From JACCXG01 sp963785755 (lineage in GTDB: Bacteria > Acidobacteriota > Vicinamibacteria > Vicinamibacterales > 2-12-FULL-66-21), in contig CAWAXG010000075.1 of the NCBI GenBank assembly GCA_963785755.1, positions 822,186 to 886,185 of the forward strand: DNA of 64,000 bases, in the 5' to 3' direction. Numbering within the stretch: the first letter of the stretch is position 1; the number at the start of each line of letters is the position of its first letter. The notes below the pieces were generated by a model. It had not been told where the DNA came from and made no database searches. It worked only from the letters and a program-made list of their open reading frames with translations. Of this stretch, positions 18,346 to 27,152 are shown piece by piece. A program made the translations under genes and the position numbers.

Positions 18346-19393
18346 AAGAATCCCCTGGTGAATTGCTACTCCGCCTCGCGCCGCCGCACGACTCGCGCAC
18401 GACGAGATGCGGCGGCACGATGACGCGGCGCGGCTCTTCATCGTCCGCATCCTCGTCCTCGAGCGGATTCAACAACAGCTCCGCGGCTTCGCGGCCAACC
18501 TCGCTGCGCGACCAGCTCACCGTCGTCAACGGCACGCGCAGCAGATCGCCGAAGGTGATATCGCCGACCCCGACGACGGCGATGTCATCCGGCACTTTCA
18601 AGCCGGCCTCCCAGATCGCCTTCATCGCGCCGATGGCGCAGGGATCGTTGGCGGCGAACACCGCATCGACTCGCGGGCGCAGCGCGAGCAGGCGCTTCAT
18701 CGCGCGATAGCCGTCGGCCTCCATGAAGCCCGCGGGGACGAGCCATTCAGCCGGGGGACGGACGCCGGCGGCGCGCAACGCGTCCTTCCAGCCCTTCTCA
18801 CGGCGGCGGGCATGGGTCAGCCGCGGTCCGGCAAGGTGCGCGATCGCCTTGCGTCCGGACGCGAGGAGATGCTCGGTCGCCAGCACACCCGCGCGTTCGT
18901 CATCCGTGAGCACACGATGGCAGGGGACGTTGGGGTAATCGTCGCGGTCGATCATCACCAGGCCGATCCCGAGCGATCGGAACTCGCGCAGCATTTCTCC
19001 GTTGCCGCTTCCCGGCGCCGACGCGAGCACGATGCCGTCGACCTGGCGGCCGTGCAGCATCTGCAGCTCGGAGCGCTCCTTCGACGGATTCTCGCCGGAG
19101 CTGCAGAGCAGCAGCCCGTAGCCCTTTTCGCTCGCCACCGGTTCGATCCCCGCCACGATCTCGACGAAGAACGAGTGCATCAGATCGGGAATGACGATGC
19201 CGAGGGTATGGGTGCGCCGGAGCGTCAACGATCGGGCGACGGCGTTGGGGCGATAGCCGAGCTCCTCCACTTTGGCCAGAACCCTGGCGCGGGTCGCGGG
19301 GCTGATGTCGTCGTGGTTGTTGAGCACTTTCGAGACGGTGGTGATCGAGACGCCCAGCTCGCCGGCAATCCGCTTCATCGTGGTCGAAGCCAT
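18344..19393 (-). CDS. LacI-family transcriptional regulator
   Basis: 349 residues. The helix-turn-helix TMKRIAGELGVSITTVSKVL and hinge helix PNAVARSLTLRRTHTLG are at residues 4-63. The rest is a periplasmic-binding-protein-like sensor (GIVIPDLMHSFFVEIVAGIE, IDRDDYPNVP, VFAANDPCAIGAMKAI, VVGVGDITFGDLLRVPLTTV). The sugar ligand is not readable; uronates, fucose or their keto-acids are the natural candidates. A palindrome 29 bases before the start suggests autoregulation, and matching sites precede transport and dehydratase genes, so it is probably the local repressor of the locus. Confidence 0.9.
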   Translation of the reverse strand: MASTTMKRIAGELGVSITTVSKVLNNHDDISPATRARVLAKVEELGYRPNAVARSLTLRRTHTLGIVIPDLMHSFFVEIVAGIEPVASEKGYGLLLCSSGENPSKERSELQMLHGRQVDGIVLASAPGSGNGEMLREFRSLGIGLVMIDRDDYPNVPCHRVLTDDERAGVLATEHLLASGRKAIAHLAGPRLTHARRREKGWKDALRAAGVRPPAEWLVPAGFMEADGYRAMKRLLALRPRVDAVFAANDPCAIGAMKAIWEAGLKVPDDIAVVGVGDITFGDLLRVPLTTVSWSRSEVGREAAELLLNPLEDEDADDEEPRRVIVPPHLVVRESCGGARRSSNSPGDS

Positions 19394-19421
19394 GTCAACC
19401 CTTTTCGCAAAAAAGCCTTTA

Positions 19422-19435
19422 CTTAAACGGTAAAG
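19422..19435. promoter_or_regulatory. Probable LacI-family operator, autoregulatory
   Basis: CTTAAACGGTAAAG has the right half GGTAAAG identical to the other two sites, a central CG and a left half with two mismatches. It is 29-42 bases before the regulator ATG, in a promoter-proximal AT-rich stretch. An extra CTTTAC (19417-19422) overlaps its left side, giving a second weaker half-site pair. Confidence 0.5.
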
Positions 19436-19589
19436 AACAGTATCACGGCCACGGCCCGCGGCAAGCGGAAATATCGACCGAACGATATATGCGCGCCGAC
19501 CGCTCCAGCTGGCCGCAGGGAAACGAGTCCGGATTCGTTGTGTGACTGAGGATCCAGAATGCTGGCAACTGGCCGGACCCGAGAAAGCT

Positions 19590-19618
19590 TACTCGGTCCG
19601 CCGCTTCTTCAGGATCTC
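19590..19618 (-). repeat. Copy of the 3' end of the neighbouring flavin oxidoreductase gene
   Basis: This 29-base stretch matches 20395-20426 apart from one 3-base gap. Read on the minus strand both end EILKKR(P)RTE-stop; the copy uses TAA and the gene TAG. It is therefore a remnant of a second copy of the gene end, not a random repeat. Confidence 0.6.
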
Positions 19619-19740
19619 TGGGGCGGGAAGGGGCGGGAAACCTAGCGCCGGCGGAACCCTTGCTATCCAGGGCACTTCACGGTCGCGAGATAGGACGCGG
19701 GCCAGGGCGCGCGCATGCTCGCGGGCACGCTGTGAACGGG

Positions 19741-20047
19741 TCACGCGGGGAAGCGCGGCCACGTGCCCCCGACAAGACAGTTCCGGTCGATCTCTTGTTG
19801 AGTCGCCGTGGCGACCGGCCGGCCGCGGCGCTCGAGCGCCTGATGGTGACGCCGCTTCGTGTCGCGCAGCAGATAGTAAGTCTGGACTTCGATCCGGACT
19901 TCGGGCGACAGGCGCTCGAACGCGTCCTGGTCAAATTCCACGGCGCACCGGCCCGTCGAACACCAGCGCGCAGCGCTCGCCGGCCAGTTCCCCTTCGAGC
20001 TGGCGCGCGCGGTATTGCCACAACAACGCGGGTGGTAACGTGATCAT
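19741..20047 (-). pseudogene. Possible small gene in two frames, unrecognised
   Basis: Frame one starts MITLPPALLWQYRARQLEGE at 20047 and reaches ALVFDGPVRR. Frame two resumes AVEFDQDAFERLSPEVRIEV and ends CLVGGTWPRFPA at 19741. The join needs a one-base shift near 19950, giving about 100 residues. Residue use looks protein-like on both sides but no family is recognised and no ribosome site is clear. Weak call. Confidence 0.25.
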
Positions 20048-20393
20048 GCTCGTGTCGGCCACGGCGGATTCGTCTCGACGGCGTCTTCGCCTTTGTGCCC
20101 GACGGACGCTATGCAATGTCTATGACAAAAGCGGCGGACCCGACGCACTCCAATGCGCCAGGTCGCGCGAGTTCACGCCGCAGCGAAGCGAAGGGCGCGA
20201 ATTCAGCTGCTCTTAACCTGTCTGCTGGAGTGGGTCGCGCAGCCAGAACCGCAGCGGCCGAGAGAACGCAGGCGGGCGCGTGACGGTCACTGCCATGCAC
20301 GCGCCGGCCGCCGGCATTTGTAGGACAAACACCTACGCAAAGGGCGGAGGTCGACGACATAAAACCGGAGTAAGAAGAAATATCCCGGTAAGG

Positions 20394-21830
20394 CTACTCG
20401 GTCCTCGGCCGCTTCTTCAGGATCTCGGCGGCTTCAGGCTTGGCCATGTAGAACGGGTCCAACGGATAACAGCCTGACGCCATCCCGAGCCGCGGTCCGG
20501 TCGTGCAGTCGCTGAAGGTCCGGCAGATCGACTTCCGGCGCAGCGGGGCGCCTCTGAGCACATCGGCCGGAAGGTCCGGATAGGCGAGGACCATTCGGCC
20601 CAGGCCGACGAAATCGGTCATGCCGTGCGCGACAGCGTGCTGGGCGACGTTCGGCAGCCACTCCTGCAGGTAGCTGTAGCCCGATCCGACGATGACCAGG
20701 CCGGGGAACCGGGCCTTCAATCGCGCGGTCGCCTGAATCTGGCGCGCGACTCCGCGCAGCGGATCCTCGGGCGGCAGATAGCCATCGAGCGGCGGAAAGA
20801 GCGCAGGCCGCTGCATGTGCGGGTTGTAGTACGGACTGCCCGCGGTGATACAGATCCACCGGACGTCGATCTGTTCGAGCGCGCGCAGGACGGCCGCTGC
20901 GTCATCGAGCGCGGCCTCGCCTCCCGGCGGCGTCAGCCCGAAGCCATGGTCGGCCGCCGCCGCGTCGGGATCCGGCTCGCCGACGCCGTCGGCGCGCTTG
21001 CGGAACGGCACCATGTCGAAGGCGGAGAGACGCACGCCGATCAACAGGCCCGGCACCTCGGCGCGCACCGCGTCGATGATCGTCCGCATGAACCGCATCC
21101 GGTTCTCGAGCGATCCGCCGTACTTCCCCTGGCGCGCCCGTGCCCCCAGCAGCTCGTGCCCGAGGTATCCATGGCAGGCCTTGATGTCGACGAACTGATA
21201 CCCGGCGTCGCGAGCCAGCCGGGCCGACGCCACGAAGTCCAGGACGAGCGCGTCGAGCTCGTCGTCGGAAAAGACCGGGACGCCGGAGGGCACGCGCCGA
21301 TCGAGGAGCGGGTGCGCGACCGCCGCCATCGGCTCGGCGCGATCGTAGACATTCGGACGGGACCAGCGGCCGGAGTGCGTCAGCTGCAGGCCGATGAACA
21401 GATCGGCATCGGCATTCGGCCCGAACCGTTCACGGTGCGCGGCGATCAGCTCATCGCGCAGCCCGGCAATGGATTTCTGCGTTTTTGGCGTGAGCAGCAG
21501 CTGATTGGGATTCGCACGCCCGTCGTGCCTCACGGCGACCGCTTCCCCGCCCCACATGAACTTGGCGCCGCCGAGGCCGAAATTCCGCCATCGCCGTCGC
21601 GTCAGATCCGACGGCTCGCCGTCGGGGGTGCCATCCCACCCTTCCATCGGCAGCACGCAGAATCGATTGCCAATCCGGATTCCACCAAGCTCGAAGGGAC
21701 GCGCGAGCGGAGACTGCTCCGGCGGCACCAGCGCGTCGTCGAACGGCATCGGAATGTCGGTGGCGGTGATGTGCTCGCGAAACTTCGCGGCCGTTTTGAG
21801 GGCGGCTACCCGGGGAAACGAGTCGGTCAT
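20394..21830 (-). CDS. Old-yellow-enzyme family NADH:flavin oxidoreductase
   Basis: 478 residues. The TIM barrel with FMN site shows RIGNRFCVLPMEGWDGT, GLQLTHSGRWSRPN (substrate His region), FVDIKACHGYLGHELLG and RMRFMRTIIDAVR, then VIVGSGYSYLQEWLP and FVGLGRMVLAYPDLP near the end. A short cysteine pair (CRTFSDC) follows, but no complete iron-sulfur or second flavin domain as in 2,4-dienoyl-CoA reductases. Likely substrates are enones or sugar-derived enals; not readable. It is downstream of apbE, with 198 bases of repeat between. The copied 3' end at 19590 implies a former duplication. Confidence 0.85.
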   Translation of the reverse strand: MTDSFPRVAALKTAAKFREHITATDIPMPFDDALVPPEQSPLARPFELGGIRIGNRFCVLPMEGWDGTPDGEPSDLTRRRWRNFGLGGAKFMWGGEAVAVRHDGRANPNQLLLTPKTQKSIAGLRDELIAAHRERFGPNADADLFIGLQLTHSGRWSRPNVYDRAEPMAAVAHPLLDRRVPSGVPVFSDDELDALVLDFVASARLARDAGYQFVDIKACHGYLGHELLGARARQGKYGGSLENRMRFMRTIIDAVRAEVPGLLIGVRLSAFDMVPFRKRADGVGEPDPDAAAADHGFGLTPPGGEAALDDAAAVLRALEQIDVRWICITAGSPYYNPHMQRPALFPPLDGYLPPEDPLRGVARQIQATARLKARFPGLVIVGSGYSYLQEWLPNVAQHAVAHGMTDFVGLGRMVLAYPDLPADVLRGAPLRRKSICRTFSDCTTGPRLGMASGCYPLDPFYMAKPEAAEILKKRPRTE

Positions 21831-21894
21831 TCGCCGCTAGCCCCGGCGAATGAAAACTTCCGGGCATCGCCCTTATCGACCGACGACCGCGCTG

Positions 21895-22003
21895 CCGCGC
21901 TGCACGAAGGCACGAAGGCACGACGGCACGAGAACAGCAGATGCTTCCACGGATCCTTCGTGCCTTCGTGACGTCGTGCCGTCGTGCGGCGCGAAGCGCG
22001 GAG
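21895..22003. repeat. Snap-back element, GACGGCACGA arms, copy 2
   Basis: The left arm GCACGAAGGCACGAAGGCACGACGGCACG (21901-21929) faces a right arm of CCTTCGTG, ACGTCGTG and CCGTCGTG words (21957-21985) around a 27-base core. Bases 21975-21999 equal 13360-13384 in the first copy. No gene is seen in this 198-base gap. Confidence 0.65.
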
Positions 22004-22028
22004 GTTGGGAGTTAGCGAAGTCATGAAC

Positions 22029-23021
22029 TCAGGCCTCAATCCGCGCCCCAGGATATCGGCCAAACACATACCGGCTTCGTGAATCGTCGTGCAGAACGAG
22101 CAGGGCGAGCGTGTTGTCGTGCGCCTCGCAGTAGCGCCGCGCGAGATCGGGTCCGCCGATGAGGAACGCCGTCGAGAGCGCGTCGGCCGCCGCTGCTTCG
22201 CGCGTGATGACCGAGGACGAGAGAATGCCGCTCGCCGGATAACCGGTGCGCGGGTCGATCACACGGCCGCAGCACGTGCCATCCGCCACCGCCTCCTGCT
22301 CTCCGGCGCAACTGGTGCCGAGCGCGCCGCGCCGGAGCGCAATCCGCGCGATCCGTTCGCTGGCCATCAGCGGCGATCGCACGTCGACGAGCCAGCCGCC
22401 GTTCGGCCCGCCGAGGGCGAACACGCTGCTGTCACCGGCTGAGACCAGGGCTTCTCTGACGCCCGCGCCGCGGAGTCGAAAGGCCATTCGATCGACCGCA
22501 TATCCCTTGCCGATGGCGCCGAAATTCAGCTCGACCCCCTCGCGTTCGAACCTCACACTACGGCGGCCGCGATTGAGCTGCACGCGCGCCAACCCGACCA
22601 GCTGCCGCGCCGCGATCAGCGCCCCCTCGTCTGGAACCTGTCCGTCGCGCTTGAGAAATCCCCAGCACCTGCTGAGCGGAGTCGACGTGATGTCGAAGGC
22701 GCCGTCGGTCACGGCATGAAGCCGGACACAGCGCTCGATCAACCCGAAGAGTTCGGGCCCGACTGCGACCGGCGACGATGGCGCGAGCCGGTTCAACCGG
22801 GACACCTCGGTATCGTCGCGGAAGACGCTGAGCATCGCCTCGATCCGATCCGCTTCGTTCAACGCCTCGCCGGCCGCCGCCTGATAGGCTTCGTGATCGC
22901 GCGACAGCGTCACCTCGAACCGGCAGGCCATCGCGTTGCGATGTACGCGGAGCCACGGATCTCCGGCTATGGAGCGACTGCCGAAGTCGAGCGCGAACAG
23001 TTTTCGACGGCTGACAGGCAT
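22029..23021 (-). CDS. apbE: FAD:protein FMN transferase (ApbE)
   Basis: 330 residues. Family blocks are all present: MACRFEVTLSRDHEAY, FDITSTPLSRCWGF, LNFGAIGKGYAVDRM, VSAGDSSVFALGG, RVIDPRTGYPASG and AAAADALSTAFLIGG with the metal-binding Asp/Thr. The enzyme attaches FMN covalently to threonines of exported redox proteins such as Rnf/Nqr subunits. There is no lipobox or clear signal peptide, and no Nqr/Rnf gene is visible here, so its target is elsewhere or is an unrecognised local protein. Confidence 0.9.
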   Translation of the reverse strand: MPVSRRKLFALDFGSRSIAGDPWLRVHRNAMACRFEVTLSRDHEAYQAAAGEALNEADRIEAMLSVFRDDTEVSRLNRLAPSSPVAVGPELFGLIERCVRLHAVTDGAFDITSTPLSRCWGFLKRDGQVPDEGALIAARQLVGLARVQLNRGRRSVRFEREGVELNFGAIGKGYAVDRMAFRLRGAGVREALVSAGDSSVFALGGPNGGWLVDVRSPLMASERIARIALRRGALGTSCAGEQEAVADGTCCGRVIDPRTGYPASGILSSSVITREAAAADALSTAFLIGGPDLARRYCEAHDNTLALLVLHDDSRSRYVFGRYPGARIEA

Positions 23022-23029
23022 TTTTTGCT

Positions 23030-23200
23030 GCCGCGCCTTCGGCGCGGCCTTCTGAGTGCGCGTGGAGCCCCCCGCCTACGCTTCGCTTCGGCGAGGCTCG
23101 CCGTAGCCTTGGCGGAGGCGGCACCCCCACGCGCTTACGCGCTCCGCCTTCGCTCAAGCTCCGGCGGACTCGCCGAAGCCTGGCGGAGGGGCGTCCTTCG
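23030..23200. repeat. GCTACGGCGAG-type hairpin-rich intergenic element, copy 2
   Basis: GCCGCGCCTTCGGCGCGGCC (23032-23051) is a tight hairpin. GGCGAGGCTCGCCGTAGCC and the CGGCGGACTCGCCGAAGCC words match the block at 14920-15100. No gene is seen in this 186-base gap. Confidence 0.55.
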
Positions 23201-23207
23201 ATGGAGC

Positions 23208-24520
23208 TTAGCCGATCACGGCCGATGCCCACACGGGACCATCCGGGAATCGATGCTGCATTCGTGACTCCGGCTTGATCGTGATGCTATACCCCGGGCG
23301 GTCCGGCGGCATGTAGCGCGCCCGCCGGATGACGACCGGCTCCTCGAAGTGCTCGTGCAGGTGATCGACGAACTCCGTGACGCGCCCCTCCATGGTGCCC
23401 GAAACAGCCAGATAGTCGAACATCGACAGGTGCTGGACGTACTCGCACAGGCCGACGCCTCCAGCGTGCGGGCAGACGGGAATCCCGAATTTCGCGGCTA
23501 GCAAGATCACCGCCAGATTCTCGTTCACTCCGCCCAATCTGCAGCTGTCGATCTGGCAGAAGTCGATCGCGTCCGCCTGGAGGAGCTGCTTGAAAATGAC
23601 CCGGTTCGCGCAATGTTCGCCCGTCGCGACTCCCACGCCGGCGGGGCGGACCGCTTTCGCGATCGTCGCGTGCCCGAGCACGTCGTCCGGGCTCGTCGGC
23701 TCCTCGATCCACCAGAGCCGATGCCGGGACAACGCGAGCACGCGCTCGATCGCCTGACCGACGTCCCAATTCTGGTTCGCGTCGATCATGAGCGTGCAGT
23801 CGGGACCGATCTCCTGACGGACCAGCGCGACCCGCCGCTCGTCGTCCTCCGGCGCCCCGCCGACCTTCACCTTGAAGTGCGTCCAGCCGTCGTCCAATGC
23901 CTCACGGACGAGCCGTCTGATCCCGTCGTCCGAGTAGCCGATCCAGCCGGCTGACGTCGTGTAGGCGGGATATCCCTGCTTCAGGAGCTGCGCTTCACGA
24001 TCCGATTTGGCCGGTGCCTGACGCTCGAGGATGTCGAGGGCCTCGTCTGGTGAGAGCGCGTCGGTGATGTAGCGGAAGTCGATCGCCGAGACGATCTGCC
24101 GCGGCGTCATGTCGGCGAGCAGCTTCCAGACCGGCTTGCCTTCGGCCTTGGCGTAGAGATCCCAGACCGCATTGACGATCGCGGCGAGCGCGAGGTGCAT
24201 CGCCCCCTTTTCAGGACCGAGCCAGCGCAGCTGCGACTCGGACGCCAGGCTGCGCCAGAACGCGGCCATGTCCGACGTGATCTCGTCGAGCCTGACGCCA
24301 ACGACGAGGTGCCGCATCGCCTGGATCGCCGCGACGCAGATCTCGTTGCCGCGCCCGATGGTAAACGTGAGGCCATGCCCCTCGAGGCCGCCGTTCGTCT
24401 TCAGGATGACGTACGCCGCCGAATAGTCCGGATCCTTGTGGACCGAATCGCTTCCCGCGAGGCTGCGGGAGGTCGGGAAGCGGAGGTCTATGGTCTCCAG
24501 GTCGGTGATGGTAATTTCAT
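23208..24520 (-). CDS. fucD: L-fuconate dehydratase, enolase superfamily
   Basis: About 437 residues. DLRFPTSRSLAGSDSVHKDPDYSAAY, YTTSAGWIGYSDDGI and CPHAGGVGLCEYVQHLSMFD are characteristic of FucD. The catalytic set is complete: HFKVKVGG (Lys-x-Lys), LMIDANQNWD (Asp), WIEEPTSPDD (Glu), ATGEHCANR (Glu) and the His of CPHAGG. It converts L-fuconate to 2-keto-3-deoxy-L-fuconate. The natural start seems to be the ATG at 24520, which is one base out of frame: adding one A to the AAA after it gives MKITITDLETIDLRFP. Without that, translation would begin at TTG codons inside a repeat. It follows the ABC transporter genes. Confidence 0.88.
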
Positions 24521-24532
24521 TGCAGAACAGAT

Positions 24533-24681
24533 CAACTCCCAACCTCCAACTCCCAACTCCCAAAGAGAGTCGTTCGGACAGCTGGTGAAGCCGCGGCTGA
24601 TTGGAGATGTCGGCGCGATTTTCACCCAGAAGGTGACGATCTCGCTCGCTTTGGGAGGCGGGGATTGGAGGTTGGAAGTTG
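24533..24681. repeat. Snap-back element with CCAACTCCCAAC arms, copy 1
   Basis: The arm CAACTCCCAACCTCCAACTCCC (about 24533-24560) faces GGGAGGCGGGGATTGGAGGTTGGAAGTTG (24652-24680) around an 90-base core. It fills the gap between the permease and fucD. Copies are at 35338-35472 and 40928-41025. Confidence 0.6.
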
Positions 24682-25680
24682 TCATCGGAGAGTTCCGCGT
24701 TGCCTCCATCGATCCAGCGCGACCGCCATCACGATGATGATGCCGGTGACGATCTGCTGCACCCAGTTGGGCAGTCCGTGCTGCGAGCAGCCGATCTGGA
24801 TCACCGCCATGATTGCCGCGCCGCCAACGGTGCCGATCACGGTGCCCTTGCCGCCGAGGAGGCTGCCGCCGCCGATGATCACGGCGGCGATCACATCGAG
24901 CTCGAGGCCGACGGCGACGGTGGGATCGCCGACCGAGAGCCGTGAGAACTGCAGCAGGCCGGCCAGGCCGGCGAACACCGCCGAGACCGTGTAGACCTGC
25001 AGCTTCCGCCGCTCGATTCGCACGCCGCAGAGCCGCGCCGTCCGCTCGTTCGAGCCGATCGCGAAGAGATGCCGGCCGAACCGCGTGTAGCCGAGCAGCC
25101 CGCCGACCAGCAGCGCCAGCAGGAGCGTGACCCAGATCCCGATCGGGACGCCGAAGCCGCCGCCGTACCGCGCGGTCCTCAGCAGATCGTTCAACCAGGT
25201 CAGCGGCGCCTCGATGCGGCGTTCGTCCGCCAGCCCCTTGGCTGCGCCGCGCACGAGCAACATGGTCCCGAGTGTGACGATGAAAGGGACGACCTGGAGG
25301 CGCGTGATGAGGAGGCCGTTCATCAGGCCGCACAGTGCCGCGGCGCCGAGCGCGCCGAGCGCAGCCGCCGCCGGGTCGTGGCCCTGCCGCAGCAGGACGG
25401 CGGTAACCACGGTGCTGAGCGACACGATCGAGCCGACCGACAGATCGATGCCGCCGGAGACGATGATCATCGTCATCCCGAGGGCGGCCACACAGACGAT
25501 GACCGTCTGGATCGCCATCAGCTCGAGATTGGCGGGGCGGAAGAACTGCGGACCGATCAGAAAGCCGAACAGCAGCGCGACGAGCAGCAGTCCGAGCAGG
25601 ACGCCGCTGTCACCGCGCCACGCGGCTTTCAGCCGGCCTGCGCTCCGGAGGCTTCCATCAGCAGCGAGTGTTCCGTCCAT
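24682..25680 (-). CDS. Ribose-type sugar ABC transporter permease
   Basis: 332 residues from ATG 25680, which overlaps the end of the ATPase gene by 52 bases; an in-frame start at 25719 is possible but adds a poor N-terminus. About eight to ten membrane helices are visible, with the family EAA-like cytoplasmic loop GTLGTMLLVRGAAKGL and LGYTRFGRHLFAIGSNERTARLCGV, and the signature VIAAVIIGGGSLLGGKGTVIGT. It is the RbsC-like half of an inner-membrane importer whose ATPase and binding protein are directly upstream. Monosaccharide specificity (L-fucose?) is inferred only from fucD next door. Confidence 0.88.
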   Translation of the reverse strand: MDGTLAADGSLRSAGRLKAAWRGDSGVLLGLLLVALLFGFLIGPQFFRPANLELMAIQTVIVCVAALGMTMIIVSGGIDLSVGSIVSLSTVVTAVLLRQGHDPAAAALGALGAAALCGLMNGLLITRLQVVPFIVTLGTMLLVRGAAKGLADERRIEAPLTWLNDLLRTARYGGGFGVPIGIWVTLLLALLVGGLLGYTRFGRHLFAIGSNERTARLCGVRIERRKLQVYTVSAVFAGLAGLLQFSRLSVGDPTVAVGLELDVIAAVIIGGGSLLGGKGTVIGTVGGAAIMAVIQIGCSQHGLPNWVQQIVTGIIIVMAVALDRWRQRGTLR

Positions 25681-27152
25681 TCGGATGTCGGTCGCACAGG
25701 TCCCAGACGGCCGCGGCACATCACGGCAATCCGATCGCAGAGTCCGAGCAGCTCCGGCAGGTAGCTGCTCACCATCAGAATCGCGCGCGGGCGCCCGCCG
25801 GTCAGCGCCTGTTCGGCCCCCTCCGCCCGCCGTCCGCTGGCCAGGGCGTCGAGGAGCGCGTAAATCTGCGCCTTGCTGCCCACGTCGATGCCGCGCGTCG
25901 GCTCATCGAGCACGAACAGATCCACATCATGATGCAGAAGCCGCGCGATCGCGACCTTCTGCTGGTTCCCGCCCGAGAGCTCGCTGACCGCCTGCCGCGG
26001 CCCCTTGCTGCGGATGCTGAAGCGTTCGATCCAGCGGCTCGCGGCAGCCGCCTGCCGCGACGGAAACACGAGAAAACGCGGCCCGAGATCGGTCAGCCGC
26101 GACATCGTCACGTTATCGGCGATGCTGAGGCTGGTTGCGAGCCCTTCGGCCGCGCGATTCTCACTCAGCATCCCGGCTCCCTGCGCCCACCTGGCTGCTG
26201 GTGACGCCGGACCCGAATACACACCCACTCGAATCCGTCCGCTGCGCACCGGTTCGAGCCCGAAGATCGTCCGCAGCAGCCGCGTGCGGCCGGCGCCCAG
26301 CAGTCCGGCGATCCCGACGATCTCCCCGCGGCGCACCGAGAGCGTCGCCCCGCCAGGCTGCAAGTCCGACAACTCGAGCAGCACGTCGCCGGGCTCGCGA
26401 GCCGTGCGTGGATAGAGGTCCTCCATCTGCCGGCCGACCATCAACTGGACGATCGCGTCCGCCGAGGTCTCCGCCGTCGGGCCGCCGCCGGCATTCCGTC
26501 CGTCGCGCAACACGACGACGCGGTCGGATACCGCTTTCACTTCCTCGATGAAGTGCGAGATGTAGACGATCGCGAGGCCCTGGGTCTTCAACCGGCGGAT
26601 GAGGGCGAACAGGCGCTCGACGTCCTCGTGCGACAAGCTGCTGGTCGGCTCATCCAGCACGACGACGCGCGCGCCGCTCGCCAGCGCCCGCGCGACCTCG
26701 ACAAGCTGCTGCGCGGCGGGAGACAGATCCGCGACCGACGTATCGGGGCGGATTTCCGGATGACCGAGCTCGCTGAGCGCATCGATTGCCGCCTGCCGCA
26801 TGGCCGGCCAGTTGATCAGGCCACGGCGAACCGGCTCCAGTCCCAGACCGATGTTCTCCATGACCGTCAGGTGCGGCGCGAGCGACAGCTCCTGATGAAT
26901 CATCGCGACGCCGGCCCGGCGCGCTTCGAGCGGATTGCGCGGCGCATACGGCGAGCCGTCCAGCGTCATCGCTCCGGCATCGGGACGGATCGCGCCGGAC
27001 AGAATCGCCATGAGCGTGCTCTTCCCGGCGCCGTTCTGGCCGACGAGCGCGCACACTTCGCCGGCGGCCACGGCGAAGTCGACGCCGTCCACGGCGATGG
27101 TCGCGCCGAACGCCTTCCGCACGCCGCGCATCTCGAACCTTACTTCAGCCAT
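25629..27152 (-). CDS. Ribose-type sugar ABC transporter ATPase, two domains
   Basis: 507 residues, the usual RbsA/MglA size. The first domain has Walker A GQNGAGKST, a signature-like LSPAAQQLVEVARAL and Walker B VVVLDEPTSSLS. The second has a degenerate Walker A (GLLGAGRTRLL), the intact signature LSGGNQQKVAIARLL and Walker B LFVLDEPTRGID, the normal asymmetric pattern for this family. A short insert ASGRRAEGAEQALTGGRPRA follows the second Walker B. It overlaps the binding-protein gene by 13 bases and the permease by 52, so all three are one operon. Confidence 0.92.
   Translation of the reverse strand: MAEVRFEMRGVRKAFGATIAVDGVDFAVAAGEVCALVGQNGAGKSTLMAILSGAIRPDAGAMTLDGSPYAPRNPLEARRAGVAMIHQELSLAPHLTVMENIGLGLEPVRRGLINWPAMRQAAIDALSELGHPEIRPDTSVADLSPAAQQLVEVARALASGARVVVLDEPTSSLSHEDVERLFALIRRLKTQGLAIVYISHFIEEVKAVSDRVVVLRDGRNAGGGPTAETSADAIVQLMVGRQMEDLYPRTAREPGDVLLELSDLQPGGATLSVRRGEIVGIAGLLGAGRTRLLRTIFGLEPVRSGRIRVGVYSGPASPAARWAQGAGMLSENRAAEGLATSLSIADNVTMSRLTDLGPRFLVFPSRQAAAASRWIERFSIRSKGPRQAVSELSGGNQQKVAIARLLHHDVDLFVLDEPTRGIDVGSKAQIYALLDALASGRRAEGAEQALTGGRPRAILMVSSYLPELLGLCDRIAVMCRGRLGPVRPTSEWTEHSLLMEASGAQAG

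Larger units (their letters stand above)
19436..20393. other. 0.96-kb gap with decayed coding traces, flanked by a copied gene end
   Basis: No complete gene is supported. Composition is less regular than in the neighbours. The left part holds a copy of the last codons of the oxidoreductase gene to the right (19590-19618 versus 20395-20426). The centre holds two out-of-frame pieces that join into one small reading frame on the minus strand. This looks like the scar of a duplication or insertion followed by decay. Confidence 0.5.
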
